Shown here piece after piece: positions 48,489 through 61,238 of a DNA stretch of 64,000 nt. The position numbers and the translations under genes were made by a program. Below the pieces are notes generated by a model, which was given only the letters and a program-made list of their open reading frames with translations, did no database searches and was not told where the DNA came from. Source of the stretch: Neckera pumila (lineage: Eukaryota; Streptophyta; Bryopsida; Hypnales; Neckeraceae); contig OZ018411.1 of the NCBI GenBank assembly GCA_963969595.1, positions 29,647,445 to 29,711,444 of the forward strand, in the 5' to 3' direction. How positions within the stretch are numbered: position 1 is the first letter of the stretch; each line of letters opens with the position of its first letter.

Positions 48489-50254
48489 GTCTAGATGTCC
48501 ATGATTGTAGCTAACTAGTGTAAGAAAGACCTGGAATTGTCGATCTTCGTGACATCGTGTTTTTTTATATCTGCTTGTGCACATGTGGTAGTCGATCTCA
48601 CTTGTGCCAGCTAGCTGTAGATTACAAATGTGTGTATCCTGCACACGAGAATTGGGGTGAGGCACTCAAGTGCAGAATTCAAAGAACAAGCTTCCACATG
48701 GAAGCATTAATATTATCCACACTGTAGTCCCCTTCCGTCACTATACATGCGCGATTGTCACAACCTTGACGGAATGGTCTGTCCCCTAAAGTCTTTCAAC
48801 CTTAAGGTATGAACACCCATTATCGAGTGTTTGAATTCCATCAGAGAGAGAAGTAACTCAAAAATTAATCACGGCGTGAAGTAATTGAGAGTCTGTTCAT
48901 CCAAGGTCCCAACTGCAATTCCATCACTATCTACTGAAGTTTAGGGTTTAGGAAGGCAATGTCAAACAACAATAGGTAGTGATGACTGTGCTAACAATGT
49001 TAATAGTCGAAGCACATATCTCAAAACTTATTGCCAAAGTATGTTGAAGATGAAGTACGGTGTCTGTGACGCTGTCGCAGCAGCAGATGTACTTAACCAG
49101 GTGATTCGGTTTAGATCTGGTACTTCAGGATCCCCTCCCGCTCGACTGGCGATTCAGGTTTCTTAACTAAGGGCCTCTTCACACTATGGCTGTCCAAGTC
49201 GAGAGGCCGTGGGACTCTGCAATATGATTAGTGGAACCAATGGACCCTGCAATATGATTGGTGGAAACGACGGACTCTCGACTTGGACGGCCATAGTGTG
49301 AAGAGGCCCTAAGGTAGTATGCTCTTAAAGCGACCAATTAAGCCTACCTAACTCATCATTGACAGTAGAACATACTTCAAGCAACATGTCAGTCCTTCCT
49401 AGATAGGGGTCGCAATTAGAACACGGTTGATTTTCGGTGTAGTTACCTTACAGAGGCATGCTCTTGACAGGCTTTCATCAAGTGTAGGAATAAAGAATAA
49501 GGAGATGATGAACCAACTCATCAAGTGTGCAATGGAGCAGTATACGGAGCCTGACTGGAGTGTTACGTCTTCAGCAGGTTTCCATATTCTGGGGGCCAGA
49601 AGATATTGTTTTAGTGCTGTCGGTCATGTAACCTGCCAGTTTAGGCGAGTAGTTCACCAATTTGTGCGTCCGCGTGTGAAAAAACAGAAACAGAACTATT
49701 TTAGGACGAGTACAGCTACGAACCTAAGATAACGAATGCATGTGCACGTGCTTACTACGCAAAGATGGTACCTGATGTCGGTGCGAAGCCTGTTGCACAG
49801 CTAACGCATTCATCTCCACCGGCTAATCCCATCGAAGGGCAAAAAGTTCAACGAGCACCATAGGTGAGCATGAAAGCATAGTACATTTTTATGCGATAAA
49901 GACAATGCCCCCTAAATCACTCACATAATAAGATTTTCAATTGCACTGACATTTGATCAATTAAAACCCACTGCAGCCTTCACAAGGGCAATCCAGTTGC
50001 TAAAAAATTCTCCAGATTGCACTAACCCTCGTAAACTCGGCAAACCGAGTGGAAAAAAAGGGGTGAGTCATCTCATGCTTCGTCTTGTTCAAAGGGTGAG
50101 TGTATTTTCATGTACCATTCGAGAGTCATCACCTGGCCACTAATGTAAGGAGTGGAGCAGCGAAACTACAAATGAATGTGCTAGAAAGGAGCTCATAGCT
50201 CCTAAAACAACCTACAATTTCTACATACCCAGGGCTCGAAGAAGAGGAATTCTT
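48489..50254. other. Convergent intergenic region between IQD and STE24
   Basis: This holds the 3' ends of both genes, a Tourist-like MITE at 49171-49309 and, directly after it, a fragment of the AAGGTAG family (from 49312, TAAGGTAGTATGCTC). No other gene was recognised. Confidence 0.55.
49171..49309. mobile_element. Tourist-like (PIF/Harbinger) MITE
   Basis: Terminal inverted repeats of about 35 bp begin GGGCCTCTTCACACTATGGC and differ at one position between ends. TAA lies on both sides (49168-49170, 49310-49312), the typical target duplication of this superfamily. 139 bp, with an internal direct repeat of CCTGCAATATGATT type. Confidence 0.85.
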
Positions 50255-51544
50255 CTAATCCACCTTCTTGGACGCCTCGTCAAGGGCTTGCAACCGCTCT
50301 ACAAGTGGCGGATGTGAGTAATGATACGCCGAGTACCACGGATCAGTATTCATGGCCGACAGATTCTCCTCCTGAAGCTTGATCAGACCGGCTCTCAATG
50401 GCTCTCTGTAGCCGAGTGCCCGCGCAAATGCATCAGCTTGAAATTCAAAAGCTCGGCTCACCAAGTTGAGACCAAAGCTGACAAGATGATGAAACGGCAT
50501 AATTGTGTGCTGGAAAAGGATGAGTCCAATGAGCACAGGCTGTGTCGTGAAGCCAAAGCTCAGAAACAAGTCACTTGAATTTCTCACAAGGGTGTACCCT
50601 CCGAATTGCAACAGCGTGAGCACCTGCATAGCCAAAAAGGAGTACATGGTGTGACTCAGTTTCCAGTGACCCAACTCATGCGCAATAACAGCCACGACCT
50701 CGTCCTCGTCTTTACACTGCGAGATCAGGGTATCATACAGCACGATCCGCTTGCTGTTATAGAATCCATACATGTACGCGTTGCTGTGACTTGACCGCGT
50801 TGAGCCGTCGATCACAAACAATTTCTTCAACGGAAAATCCAAGGACGACGCCAGCTTCTCAATCTTGGCCCGAAGCTCCCCCTCGGGCAGCGGCGTGAAT
50901 TTGTTAAAAAGGGGCGCGATGAGCACGGGGTAGAGCGCCATCAACACCAGTGACAGCAGCAACATGAACCCCCACAAGTACAGAGCCAGATACGGACCTC
51001 CCTTCTGCACAATAAAGATGATAGCCGCCACAATCGGAGGCCCAACCACCACCATCAGCCCCAGCCCCATGAGCATATCCCTGAAAAACAACCAAATGGT
51101 CTGCTTGTTGAAGCCATGACGCGCCTCAATCACAAACGTCGAATACAACGAGAACGGAAGCTCCAGAATCTGCGACCACAACGTGGTGACGGCAAGAAAC
51201 GAAAGTGTGTGCACAATCTCGCTCTTCGGATCCAACCCTAGCCTCCCGACCAACAGTCCGCTCGTCTCCCACGCCCACGGCAACAAGCCCAGGAGCAGAA
51301 TCGCCGACTCCTCTGCAATATTCACCGCCGCATGCACGAAGTGGAATTGGCTCTTGTCCAAACTGTAAGCTTGCGCCTTCTCGAACTTCTCCTGGCTCAC
51401 CACGCCCTTGAGAGGTGCGGGGAGGTGGGAAAGCTTCAGCGCCGCGTGCTGACGGACGTCCAAGTAGGTTTCGAACAAGTACATGAACACCATAAACCCT
51501 ACCACGGCTTCCAAGTAAGGGAAGGGCGCCCCAGAGGCCTCCAT
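50255..51544 (-). CDS. STE24: CAAX prenyl protease 1 (STE24/ZMPSTE24-type, M48 zinc metalloprotease)
   Basis: 429 aa, the usual length for this ER-membrane protease, which removes the last three residues of farnesylated CaaX proteins. The zinc site is HELGH at 289-293 with the third ligand E367 in EFQADAF. Several hydrophobic segments lie at about 11-26, 78-96, 113-130, 150-178, 184-212, 302-320 and 336-350, as in the family. I start at MEASGAPF (51544). An upstream in-frame ATG at 51715 would add 57 Cys-rich residues with no family match. The frame has no stop or frameshift and no intron across the whole gene. It converges with the IQD gene. Expected to be an intact housekeeping gene. Confidence 0.93.
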   Translation of the reverse strand: MEASGAPFPYLEAVVGFMVFMYLFETYLDVRQHAALKLSHLPAPLKGVVSQEKFEKAQAYSLDKSQFHFVHAAVNIAEESAILLLGLLPWAWETSGLLVGRLGLDPKSEIVHTLSFLAVTTLWSQILELPFSLYSTFVIEARHGFNKQTIWLFFRDMLMGLGLMVVVGPPIVAAIIFIVQKGGPYLALYLWGFMLLLSLVLMALYPVLIAPLFNKFTPLPEGELRAKIEKLASSLDFPLKKLFVIDGSTRSSHSNAYMYGFYNSKRIVLYDTLISQCKDEDEVVAVIAHELGHWKLSHTMYSFLAMQVLTLLQFGGYTLVRNSSDLFLSFGFTTQPVLIGLILFQHTIMPFHHLVSFGLNLVSRAFEFQADAFARALGYREPLRAGLIKLQEENLSAMNTDPWYSAYHYSHPPLVERLQALDEASKKVD

Positions 51545-54085
51545 CGTGTGCGAGCGATGCAAATAGAGAGCACAATCACATGCTCCGCAATCGCAGTAAT
51601 AGACACAGAAGAGGTTTGCAGGGACAGTTGAGAAGCAGCGATGGCGGAGACAAAAGCTTGGCCACCACGCAAGACCACACCGATCGCTGAACCCTAAAAT
51701 GACGGATGGAGTCAAGGGGAACTCTGGTAAGTTACGTTCTGGGAGAGAACAGACTGCCTGAGTCTTTGTCTTCAGTTGTTATTGTTTTTGGGGTACTTGT
51801 GCTTGGGTTGCTTGTCTTCAGAAACGCAACCGACTTTTTGGTGGGCAAAAGACTTGGTCACTTGATATCACATGAAGGTTGGGGTGTTTCTTTTAAATGT
51901 GGCATTGTAGATGGAATAGGAAGCTATGCTTTGAGGGGATGCGTCTCTCTAGCGCTTTTCATTTTTGAGTAAGATAGTTGCTCAAACTCTTTAGCGTAAT
52001 AGTTATCGATTCAAAGTTGCCTCTCCTTTTATCAGCAATTATCAATTCAAAGTTGCCTCTCTTTTCGATCAGCAATTATCAATTCAAAACTATCTTTCCT
52101 TTTGATCAGCAATTATCGATTCAAAACTATCTCTCCTTTCGATCATCAGTTATCGATTCAAAGTTGCCTCTCTTTTCAATCAACAATTATTGATTCAAAA
52201 CTATCTCTCCTTTCGATCATCAGTTATCGATTCAAAGTTGCCTCTCTTTTCAATCAACAATTATCGATTCAAAACTATCTCTCCTTTCGATCAGAAAGTT
52301 ATCAGTTCAAAGCTACCTCTCCTTTTGATCACCCTTCGATTGGACTTAATTATTCTTATTCATTGTATCAATGAAATGGGGTCATAGTGCTTTGGAGGCA
52401 AAGATATTCACCCCTTGAAGTTACAATGAAGAAGGAGAACTTTTATCTTGATTTCTTAAGACTACTATTACTTTAGTTTATTTTTAAATTTGTGTGTGAA
52501 AAGAAAATTACATATGCAAAATGGAAGTTGTTGTGATGACTTGACTACTATTTATCTCTAAAATTGGAGTTTAACTATAATCATATGTCTTATCTACTGT
52601 GTAATATTGGAACAACTTGGAAGTTGATGAGAATTGGACAAATAACCCTATCATGGTTCTTTGCAAGTTTGCCACAACAAATAGAGCTTACTAACTTTGC
52701 TACTTAAAGGCCCTATATTGGAGCTTACTTTTCAATTCAAATCAAGAGAATTCAATTTAGGCAAGCTTGTTGCTTCTGTTAATAAAATGGTTGCTTCAAT
52801 GTGGTCAATATTAAACGACAATTTTGTCTTGCAAGACTTGTCTTGCTATGTGCACTTGTTGTTCAAAGTGTGATTTGAGCACATAAAGGGTATTCAAGTT
52901 GATGCAGTTCAAAGAATCACCTTTCCAAATAGGACTTGTCTATTCAAGGGCAAGTGACATAGATTTTGGATTCCAAAAATAGTTACTCTTTTTGGAATAG
53001 ACACAACTACAATTCCTACCAATGTACTTAGAACAACCATACCGTGTCACTGAAAATAATGTTGCTTTTGACCACAATCTCTTTGATAGAAAGGTGCACT
53101 AAACCTTTAAGCATCCACAAAAAGGTTTCAATTCAAAATCCAAAATGTAGCAAGGCTGGGTGTGGTGAAAATAACAACCTGCGCCCAACCAAATGCCTTC
53201 CGGACAACTCTTCCGTGCCAAGGTGTGGCTACTTTTAGGCAAAAATTTAGAAGGCAAATTAATGTCCAAACAATATCCTAAGCTTTATGTTGTATATATT
53301 GCTTTGTATAAATAGGTTTATTGTCTAACTTATAAAGAATTGCCTTTAGAATTACTCCTTCACCATCTTCATCTCATAAGTGAACATTTGATTGGAGTCA
53401 AATGCTCCCTGAGTCAAGTAAAAATCATAAGTGAAAATACATTTAGAAGTTAGTTTATTCACTAAAGCAATGCTATTATAGAGCTTTTAATTAGGTGTAG
53501 TAATAGAATATTAGAATGTTCCGTGGAGAGTTCCATACACTCTCTTCAATTTGTCCACAATACTAGTCATTTTTGTAATAATAATTTGATAGCATGTGAA
53601 ATACACTATTTTGGATACAATGATGCAACTGCCACAATCTACCAATTAATTAAATTTTGCAATGTGCTTGTGAAATTGATTTTATACCACTCCTACTTAT
53701 TATTTTTTTCAAAGTTGTTCACTGCATCGATATGGGATATTGGCATTGTATTCTGTATCAACACCTGCCTTTGTATACTATATGCCATATATTTGTATAT
53801 ATTTCTATGCCATATATCAAATATCCGTGTATTCTACAAACCTAGATGTATATTTTATATTATATATAATTAGATAATTGTGAGTATCATATTAGAAATC
53901 AACGGCAGGGATTCAATCCAAATATTTTCTTTGCGCAATTCAAATCAATGGCATGGAAAAAAGAACTGAATTTTTCTTAAGTACGTTTACAGTCTTAGAT
54001 TTTTTGAGTCAAGGGTGGTAGACAAGGACAATATGTTTGCATCTTTTGTGTTCATAGACATATTGATTCGGTAAAGATTTTGTAA
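51545..54085. other. Upstream region of STE24 and AT-rich intergenic DNA
   Basis: 51545-52000 is the likely STE24 promoter and 5' UTR (minus strand). A 37-bp minisatellite follows at 52001-52331. 52332-54085 is AT-rich with no supported gene. Confidence 0.5.
52001..52331. repeat. 37-bp minisatellite, about nine units
   Basis: The unit core is TTATCGATTCAAA followed by either ACTATCTCTCCTTT or GTTGCCTCTCTTTT. The two forms partly alternate, giving a 74-bp higher-order pattern in the middle. As 37 is not a multiple of three, open frames through it are incidental. Confidence 0.9.
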
Positions 54086-55008
54086 CCCCTAAAGTTCTAT
54101 GACTATTTTCACCAAAAACGCTCAAAACTACCATTTTAGAACAAGTACCAAACTTTAAATGAAAAACTATTTTTGAAACAATATAACTGTAGAATCTTGT
54201 AGGACACTGTCTTGAGAACATGTGGTAAAAAGTTCAGAAATGTTCACCGCATGGATTGCAAGATATAAGCATTCAAATTGACTGAAATCATTTTTTTGGC
54301 CCTGCAAAAAAACAGGACAGCTGCACTTTACAACCTCACTTTTCTATGAGAAAATGTCCCAAATGGTGGTGCTTCTTTGATTTCTTTTTCCTATAAAAGT
54401 TGGCCACATGCTTGAAAATTTTCACATCATTTGGAATTGTATAACATATAGGAAAAAATAGTAAGAAGATAATAGTAGAGAATGATTCAAAATACTAAAA
54501 TGTTAAGAATTTAATTTTGGAACTGAAAAATGCCAATTCCAGTGGTAAAAATGTTGTAATAAACAATCTTCACCCTATGATTTTATTTTTTTCAAAAAAT
54601 ATTGAAAATTGAGTAACATAAAGGACTTCAAAGTTTATTTTAGAATAGAAAATCCATAACTGCACACAAATAAAAAAATGCTCATAAGTTTTGACTCATT
54701 GATCAAAATGGAATGATTCAGAGCTTTCCATGTATATATAACTCTAGAAAACCAATTTCAAACTTTTGTTTATGAAAAAAGTGATTTTTTCTAATCTGCC
54801 TAGATTGCCCATTTACAAAAAAAGGTAACATGTTAGGCCATAACTTTTGACTCATATTTCCAAACGTCATGAAATTTAGTGCATATGAAAGATATTCCTT
54901 GTCCCCACCTTCTATTAAAATTTGGGCCAAAAAGATAGAAATCTCTAATCACAAGTACCTGCCGAAAATTTCTATGTAGCTAAATAACACATGTTGGTCC
55001 TTTAGGCG
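54086..55008 (+). mobile_element. TTAA/CCCCTAAAG element (group I, older copy)
   Basis: Ends are CCCCTAAAGTTCTATGAC and GTTGGTCCTTTAGGCG. The flanks are GTAA (54082-54085, mutated) and TTAA (55009-55012). 923 bp, colinear with the other group I copies, but with many substitutions. Confidence 0.8.
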
Positions 55009-55012
55009 TTAA

Positions 55013-55867
55013 TACATGGAGTTATGATCAAATGATTCTATAGTGCACTATTTCCTCACAATTGCAAAAAAAATTGATCTTTCATTAATAGAAATTCAAA
55101 ATTGAAAAGATATGGGCATTATGGTGGTCCTACCTAATAAAATATATTAAAAAAATCTAGATTTTTTTGTAAGAGATTAGTTTCATATTGAAGAACAATT
55201 AAGCAGTGTAGGTGATCTAAATATAAGAATAAAAATTAGAAACTTGATAAAAACACGCAGAAGGTTGGTATTGCATTTTGGTCATTGCCCCAACTTCTTC
55301 AAATTGCTTGTAAAAAAAATTCAATTTTCTGAAGGTTTTTTAATTCTTAAAGTGGATAATAAATTAAACACCTTAAGTTCAGAGACAAAAAGAAATCATC
55401 TTCAATGCTAAAATCGCCTCTTGAAGTATTTTATTGATTTAGAATCATAGACAAGTAAAAATACCAAATGAATGGGAATATAATTACGGTATGCAAGGAG
55501 TAATCATGTGCATTCCAAGCGTTTACTTTGGAACATGAAATGTAGACCAAATGTAGTATGACAAATTGCAATTTTTAAAAGAAATCTACAATCGATCACC
55601 GTAAGATAGCGCTTGCCTCTATCTATGTCAACTTGGTAAAACTAGTAAAACTATATTGATAAAACTAGTACAACCAGTTCTTCTAGCATTCACACTATAT
55701 TGGTTTATCCTATTAGAACATCCTCAATCCAACCAATATATTGGCCCTCTGAATTTATTTTTGACTTTTGACTAGTATGAGTATATAATTAGAACTTAAA
55801 ATTACTATCACTGGAAGCAAATCCAAAAGTAATTTAAATAGCCATCATAAAACTCAAATTTGGACAA
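55013..55867. other. Intergenic, nothing recognised
   Basis: AT-rich spacer between two group I elements in opposite orientation. No gene seen. Confidence 0.5.
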
Positions 55868-55871
55868 TTAA

Positions 55872-56794
55872 CCCCTAAAGGACCAACATGCGTTTTTTGG
55901 CTGTATAGAAATTTTGGGCAGGTTCGTGTGACTAGAGATATCCATATTTGAGGCTGAAATTTTAATAGAAGGTGGGGGCAAGGAATATCTTCATGTGTAC
56001 CAAGTTTCATGACATTTCGAAATACGAGTCAAAAATTGGGACCTGATATGTTACTTTTTTTCGTAACCGGGCAGTGTGGGCAGATCAGAAAAAATCCTTT
56101 TTTCCGGAATTTTTTTTTGAAATTGATTCTCTACATTTATATATACTTAAAAAGCTTTGAGCCATTCCATTTCAATCAATGAGTCAAAAGTTATGAGGGT
56201 TTTTGAATTGCGGGCAGTTATGGATTCTCTACTCTAAAAAATACTTTAAAGTCGTTTATTTAACTCAATTTTCAATATTTTTGGAAAAAAATAAAATCTT
56301 AGGATGTAAATTGATTATTATAACATTACAACCATTGGGATTGACATTTTCAAATTCCATGATTAAATTTTTCACAATTTAGTATTTTGAGTCATTTTCT
56401 ACTTCTTTCTACTTACTATTTTTTTCCTATATGTTGTACAATTCCAAATGATGTGAAATTTTTCATGCATATAGACAACTTGTTTAGGAAACTGAATTCA
56501 AAGAAGCACCACCTTTATCGGCATTTTTTCATTGAAAAGTGAGCTTGCAAAGTGCAGCTGCCCGGTTTTTCGCAGGATTGAAAAAATGGTTTTCAAGACT
56601 TTGAATGCTTATATCTTATGATCCACACGGTGGAATTTTCTGAAATTTTTACCACATGATTTCAGAATATCATACTACAAGATTCTACGGTTACATGTGT
56701 CAAAAATTGTTTTTTTCCAAAAATTTGGTAGTTGTATTAGAAATGGCAGTTTTGGAACGTTTTTGGTGATTACATAGTCATGAAACTTTAGGGG
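55872..56794 (-). mobile_element. TTAA/CCCCTAAAG element (group I, inverted)
   Basis: The inverse of 19143-20066 with few differences. It starts CCCCTAAAGGACCAACATG and ends GTCATGAAACTTTAGGGG, with TTAA at 55868-55871 and 56795-56798. 923 bp, non-coding. Confidence 0.85.
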
Positions 56795-57042
56795 TTAAAA
56801 TGAAATGTTTCAAAAGCAAACAAAAAAGGCGAAAATTATAGAGGCTTTGCAAATCATGCTTACCACTCAAAGCAAAATTTGACCAACTGCACCAACCAAA
56901 ACACTATTTCAAATTTGAGCATGCTAAAATATTTACTGTATTCCACTAATTTCCACAACATTATAGTGACTCTAATTTTGAGACCTCATTAAGAAAATAA
57001 ATCAGCGTCTCTGGACCAGAGTCTAGCATCTTCTCAGTTCAG

Positions 57043-57586
57043 GAATACTGTGCACTGGACTGCAGTACTCACCAGTGCCGGTGCTTACAGTATCCTTATG
57101 AGAAGAATGGTGCGCCTCCTGCAATCCGAGAAGAATTGCAACAAAGACGAAATACATTCTCATATTTCTGGGATTCAACTTTTCATGGCGGCTTCTGGGT
57201 GTGTGATGCGCTTTGTGTTGCCTTTACAGTTTGGTACGTTATTGCATTAATTCGCAGCAGACATTCGTATGAGAAGTTTTGGAAGGTGGAGCTGTTGCAG
57301 TCGCGTAGGAGGAGGTGGGAAGAGACTTCGTATTTAGGGTTAGGGTTAGGGTTAGGGCACAATTGCGCTTGTCAAGCAAACCAGCGTGCATGAAGAGTGT
57401 GAATCCCAAGCGGAAGGTCTCGAATTGAAGAAAATGGAAAAGTTTGCTTCTGTTGCTGAGACTCTTGTCCCTGTTATAGAACTATCGAGTGGGGAAATAT
57501 CAGGTGCGGGATCTTTGGGAAGGTTTGGACGCTGGATTGCTTATTATTCTGGATCGGATTGTTGTGTATTGTGTGCCATGTTTTAA
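57043..57586 (+). other. Possible gene fragment with one membrane segment (unrecognised)
   Basis: I do not recognise this protein. A frame at about 57040-57330 reads plausibly as coding: a Cys-rich part, then PPAIREELQQRRNTFSYFWD, then a hydrophobic stretch DALCVAFTVWYVIALIRS and a basic LLQSRRRRWEE. It runs into four TTAGGG units. A second frame at 57362-57586 (HEECESQAEGLELKKMEKFA, then LVPVIELSSGEI) is out of register with the first. An intron or a frameshift could join them. No start, family or homolog can be claimed. Confidence 0.3.
57334..57357 (+). repeat. Interstitial telomere-like TTAGGG repeat (4 units)
   Basis: Four perfect TTAGGG units, the first preceded by an extra T, making one TTTAGGG. 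Most plants have TTTAGGG telomeres. Confidence 0.9.
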
Positions 57587-60500
57587 AGTTTCTTTAGTTT
57601 GTTTTTCTTTGCATATTCTGCTAATAACATTCTTGAGAAGGCTCAACACTCTTGCAACAAGAGTCTGGATTCTTTGAAGAGCATCGTGAGCTCAAGATTG
57701 AAATCTTTGTTAACATTAGCACTTCTGTACTCAATTCAGCCGGGCACTTTATCGTGTCTAGTAGGGTTTTGTACTGTGAGCAATGGACCTCCCCACTGCT
57801 CTGGAATGAACGCGTGAGAACCGTTTGATCTGTAGGAAATTTCGAAATTTCTCAAGTCGTCTGAGTGTCTCGAATGTGGAGAATTGTAGCTTTCGCTTGT
57901 AAATTAGGTTGAAATATGCATAGATCAGCCGAGTTCATGCTCGATCAGTGTGCAAAGGGCCTCGTGTTTAATTAAGCAGTTTTGAGTAGGTTGTATGGGG
58001 ATTTTCTTTTGTCCCCCTTTTTTAGTTTTTGACCTATGGATGCAATGTTTTTCACTGATTTGATGATTGTAAAATTTGGCCCACATCTGATTATATTTTT
58101 CTCAGTATGATCAATCATATTGGTCATTTTCAGCCATGAAGTCTTGGCCTCTTAGGAGTTAAACCCTGAGATTAAAGGTTGAATATAATTGAGAAACTAG
58201 GTGCACACACATGGAAATGGGAAGACCATGTTTATTGGGCAGTCACTTGAGTACAATTGCACCAGACATGTATATTATGGTGTGGAACATTATGGTGTAA
58301 TCCAAGATTTTGTGTCATTCTATAATTAGGAATTTAGTATATTGTTGTTTTATGAATAACTTACAATTCAAATAGCCACAAATAGTTTAATATTTCAAAA
58401 TTTTCAAATTTCAAGTTGGAATGGAAATTAGGCTTAGTTAACTTCAATTCTTTAGTTGAGTTCAAGTTTAGATAAGATCGTTTTTGGAGGAAAAATTTAG
58501 ATTTAGAGCAAGGAAGTCCAAGTTGTCAAAATATATTGAAATAGCATCTTTTGTGATCCGCTTTTTTAGAGTGGCATCTTCTTTCTTAGAGAAGTCAATC
58601 ACACCTCAACGAGGAATTTTGACCAACCTTTGATGTAAAGTACTCTAAGAAAAATTGAATGAAGAAATATAGTTCTTCATCATGTGTTGCTCACTCAAAA
58701 TCATCCAAGTGCCACTTTGGTGTTGCGTGGTTCTTTAAGGGTCAACCCCTTTGTGTCAAGAATTATGTTTTCTAGCACATTTGGGGGATTTGCTTTTGTT
58801 AGATTTTATTTACTTCTTGATGCTCTTCATGCAATGTTCTTCATTAATATTGGTGATATAAAATTTAGCCATGTCGCCATTATATTTTTCACATTATGAT
58901 TGATCAAATAGGTATTTTATAAACCATAAAATCAAATCTCTGTCCTTTAGTGCTTAAATTGTTTTTGTACAACAATCTTGACAGTTGTGGAGATCATGTC
59001 TATTTGCATTATGATTGGAGAGCATTTGCTTAAGGAGAGCAATTAGTGGGTACGCTTGATTTCACCATTCAAAAGCATGATAGCAAGTTTTCTTGTGTTT
59101 AATTAGGTTGCATCATAAGACTGTTTGATATCCTTTAGAATGAAAGAACTGTATAGTTTATTACCTCTTCTATATTCTAGAAGTTGTGTCAGGTTTTCTC
59201 TTGCAACTCGAGGAGGATTTTGTTACATTGAGAATGAATGATATAAAAGATTTGAATACCCGTTTGAACCCTCTTTGAAGATGTCGTATATTTTTTACGC
59301 ACTTGTTGTAATTTCTGCATATTGCCTATTGGTTAATGTTCTTGTCTATGCAGATTGTATGGAGAAGGTTTGAGTGGTTCACTTGCTGAGGGAGTAGAAG
59401 TTGCAAGTTTTTAGGTAGTATTTTACCTAACTTCTTTGTTTCTGATTGACACTATCGTAATCTTAGTAATGACTTTTGTGAGGATATTAAGAAATGCTTG
59501 TATTTTTGGCTTTTGACTAGACCCCGCAAATATGATGTATGTTGTCATGATTGAATTTGATTAGTACAATATGTATACATCCTTTGACCCATTATACTCT
59601 TTGCATATAAGGTCTTCCTCTTGCTTGTCTAGTATTTGCCTATTCATGTCTTGCACCAACCATTGGATGCAGTCTTAGTATCAACTAGTGTACTCGAATG
59701 TCTTTTGAAGCACTTGCATTTTGTTGATTGAGGTATTCTTGGATGCTATTGATGAAAACTATGAATTCTTGAGGTAAAAGATGTTTGCACCAAGCCTCTT
59801 TGTCAAAAGGGTTGTTCCTTTTCATTTGTTCCTTCTAACTAATATTTGGTTACAAAATTGCGACATTCATCCAAATGTGACCCCTATATATGCTTGACTC
59901 ATTCGTAATTGGCTTGAATATGAGAGCCTACAATTGATTTTGGATGCACCTTCAATTAGCACTTCAAAAATTAACAACTTATTCAAACTATGTCCACAAA
60001 AATGCATTTGAATGTCTTCCAATTGCCAACAAAAATTAAAGAACTCTAATGATCAAAACCTTGCTCAGGTGCTTATTTGGATACTTTTTAGATTTTATAC
60101 CTTACATGCGGTTGAAATCTATTTCATTTCTTGCTCCAAGATGAAGAAGCAACAATTAATGAGACTTTGAAGACTGATGATTGAGTGGTACTCTCAAGCC
60201 TTTGTCAAAGATTTGTAATTACGAATTTGATTACAAACAATCATCCTTGCAAGCAGTGTTGCAGTAGTGCCTGCCTATAATCTATAACTCTTTCAATCAA
60301 TACAATCACTATTGTGCCAATGTGCTTCATAGATCTCTATCCACCAATTGATTTCAAATGACACATATATCCATATAGTGAAAACAATGAACTTTCATAT
60401 AAAAAAGATGAAGTAAAGAATCTAATCCTTAGAGGGCCAGCACCACCTAGATGTCCCGCTCTACTTTTCTTAGTCAAAGATGATAGGGTTTGTCCCTTAG

Positions 60501-61234
60501 ATAGTATCTGCTTGTCTCAATATTTTTAGCTTTTTGTATGGACCACATTACCACAAGTTCACAATGGCTATTGAATGACATCCGACAAGAATCAAAGGAA
60601 AACGGAGTACTGTAAACTAAAGGCTAAGAGCACATGCACCCTAGCACATCAGAAATGATGTGCAACAGGGATTGCAGAGGACCCTTTAGGATTCCTAGTC
60701 ACGTAATGACGCCCTCCACATTGCGCGTTGGGGGGGCCTATTGTAGCACATTTCCTCCTATTTCATAAGTCATGTGTTTGTTGTTGCTTGGCTTCGTAGA
60801 GGGAAAAACAAGGAACGCTTCTTTTTCTTTTTAGCATAGATTAAGTTGTTTTAGACTAAATCCTTTGGAATCTACACTTTTGCAACAATTAAGAGGGCCC
60901 TCAACTATAATTGTGTGTCCAAGCTTCTTTTCGAAGAGCCTATGATGCTTATTTCTATAGTCCAAGTAATGATGGGGCATTGAGGATCCGCTAGAAATTG
61001 TCAAAAGTGCATTAGGTGTACCTGGGTGCAGGGGTGCTTAGGGCCTAGCTACATTTGAGCCCAATCCCAATGATTTTCCTTGTATCTTTCCTTCACAAAC
61101 TGTCAATACAATCATAGGAGTAATTAGATAAGTCATTTATATGTATGTGCTCACCCAACAAGACCAAATAGTCAAAAATCAAATACTCTCTTAAGTCCCT
61201 CTAATCTTAAAAAGAAACCACCTCGATGACCAAG
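57587..61234. other. Intergenic, mostly nothing recognised
   Basis: No supported gene. About 58020-58161 and 58815-58956 resemble each other and end CCTCTTAGGAGTTAA and CCTTTAGTGCTTAA, perhaps decayed right ends of TTAA elements. 60623-61046 may be bounded by imperfect inverted repeats (GGCTAAGAGCACATGCACC against GGCCCTAAGCACCCCTGCAC). Confidence 0.4.
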
Positions 61235-61238
61235 TTAA

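Noticed and set aside
51545..51715. Upstream in-frame ATG of STE24 adding 57 residues
   Set aside because: The extension is Cys-rich and unlike the family N terminus. The MEASGAPF start gives the usual length.
51706..51972. 88-codon plus-strand frame with a hydrophobic stretch, divergent from STE24
   Set aside because: It overlaps the STE24 upstream region, matches no family I know, and one hydrophobic run is not enough evidence.
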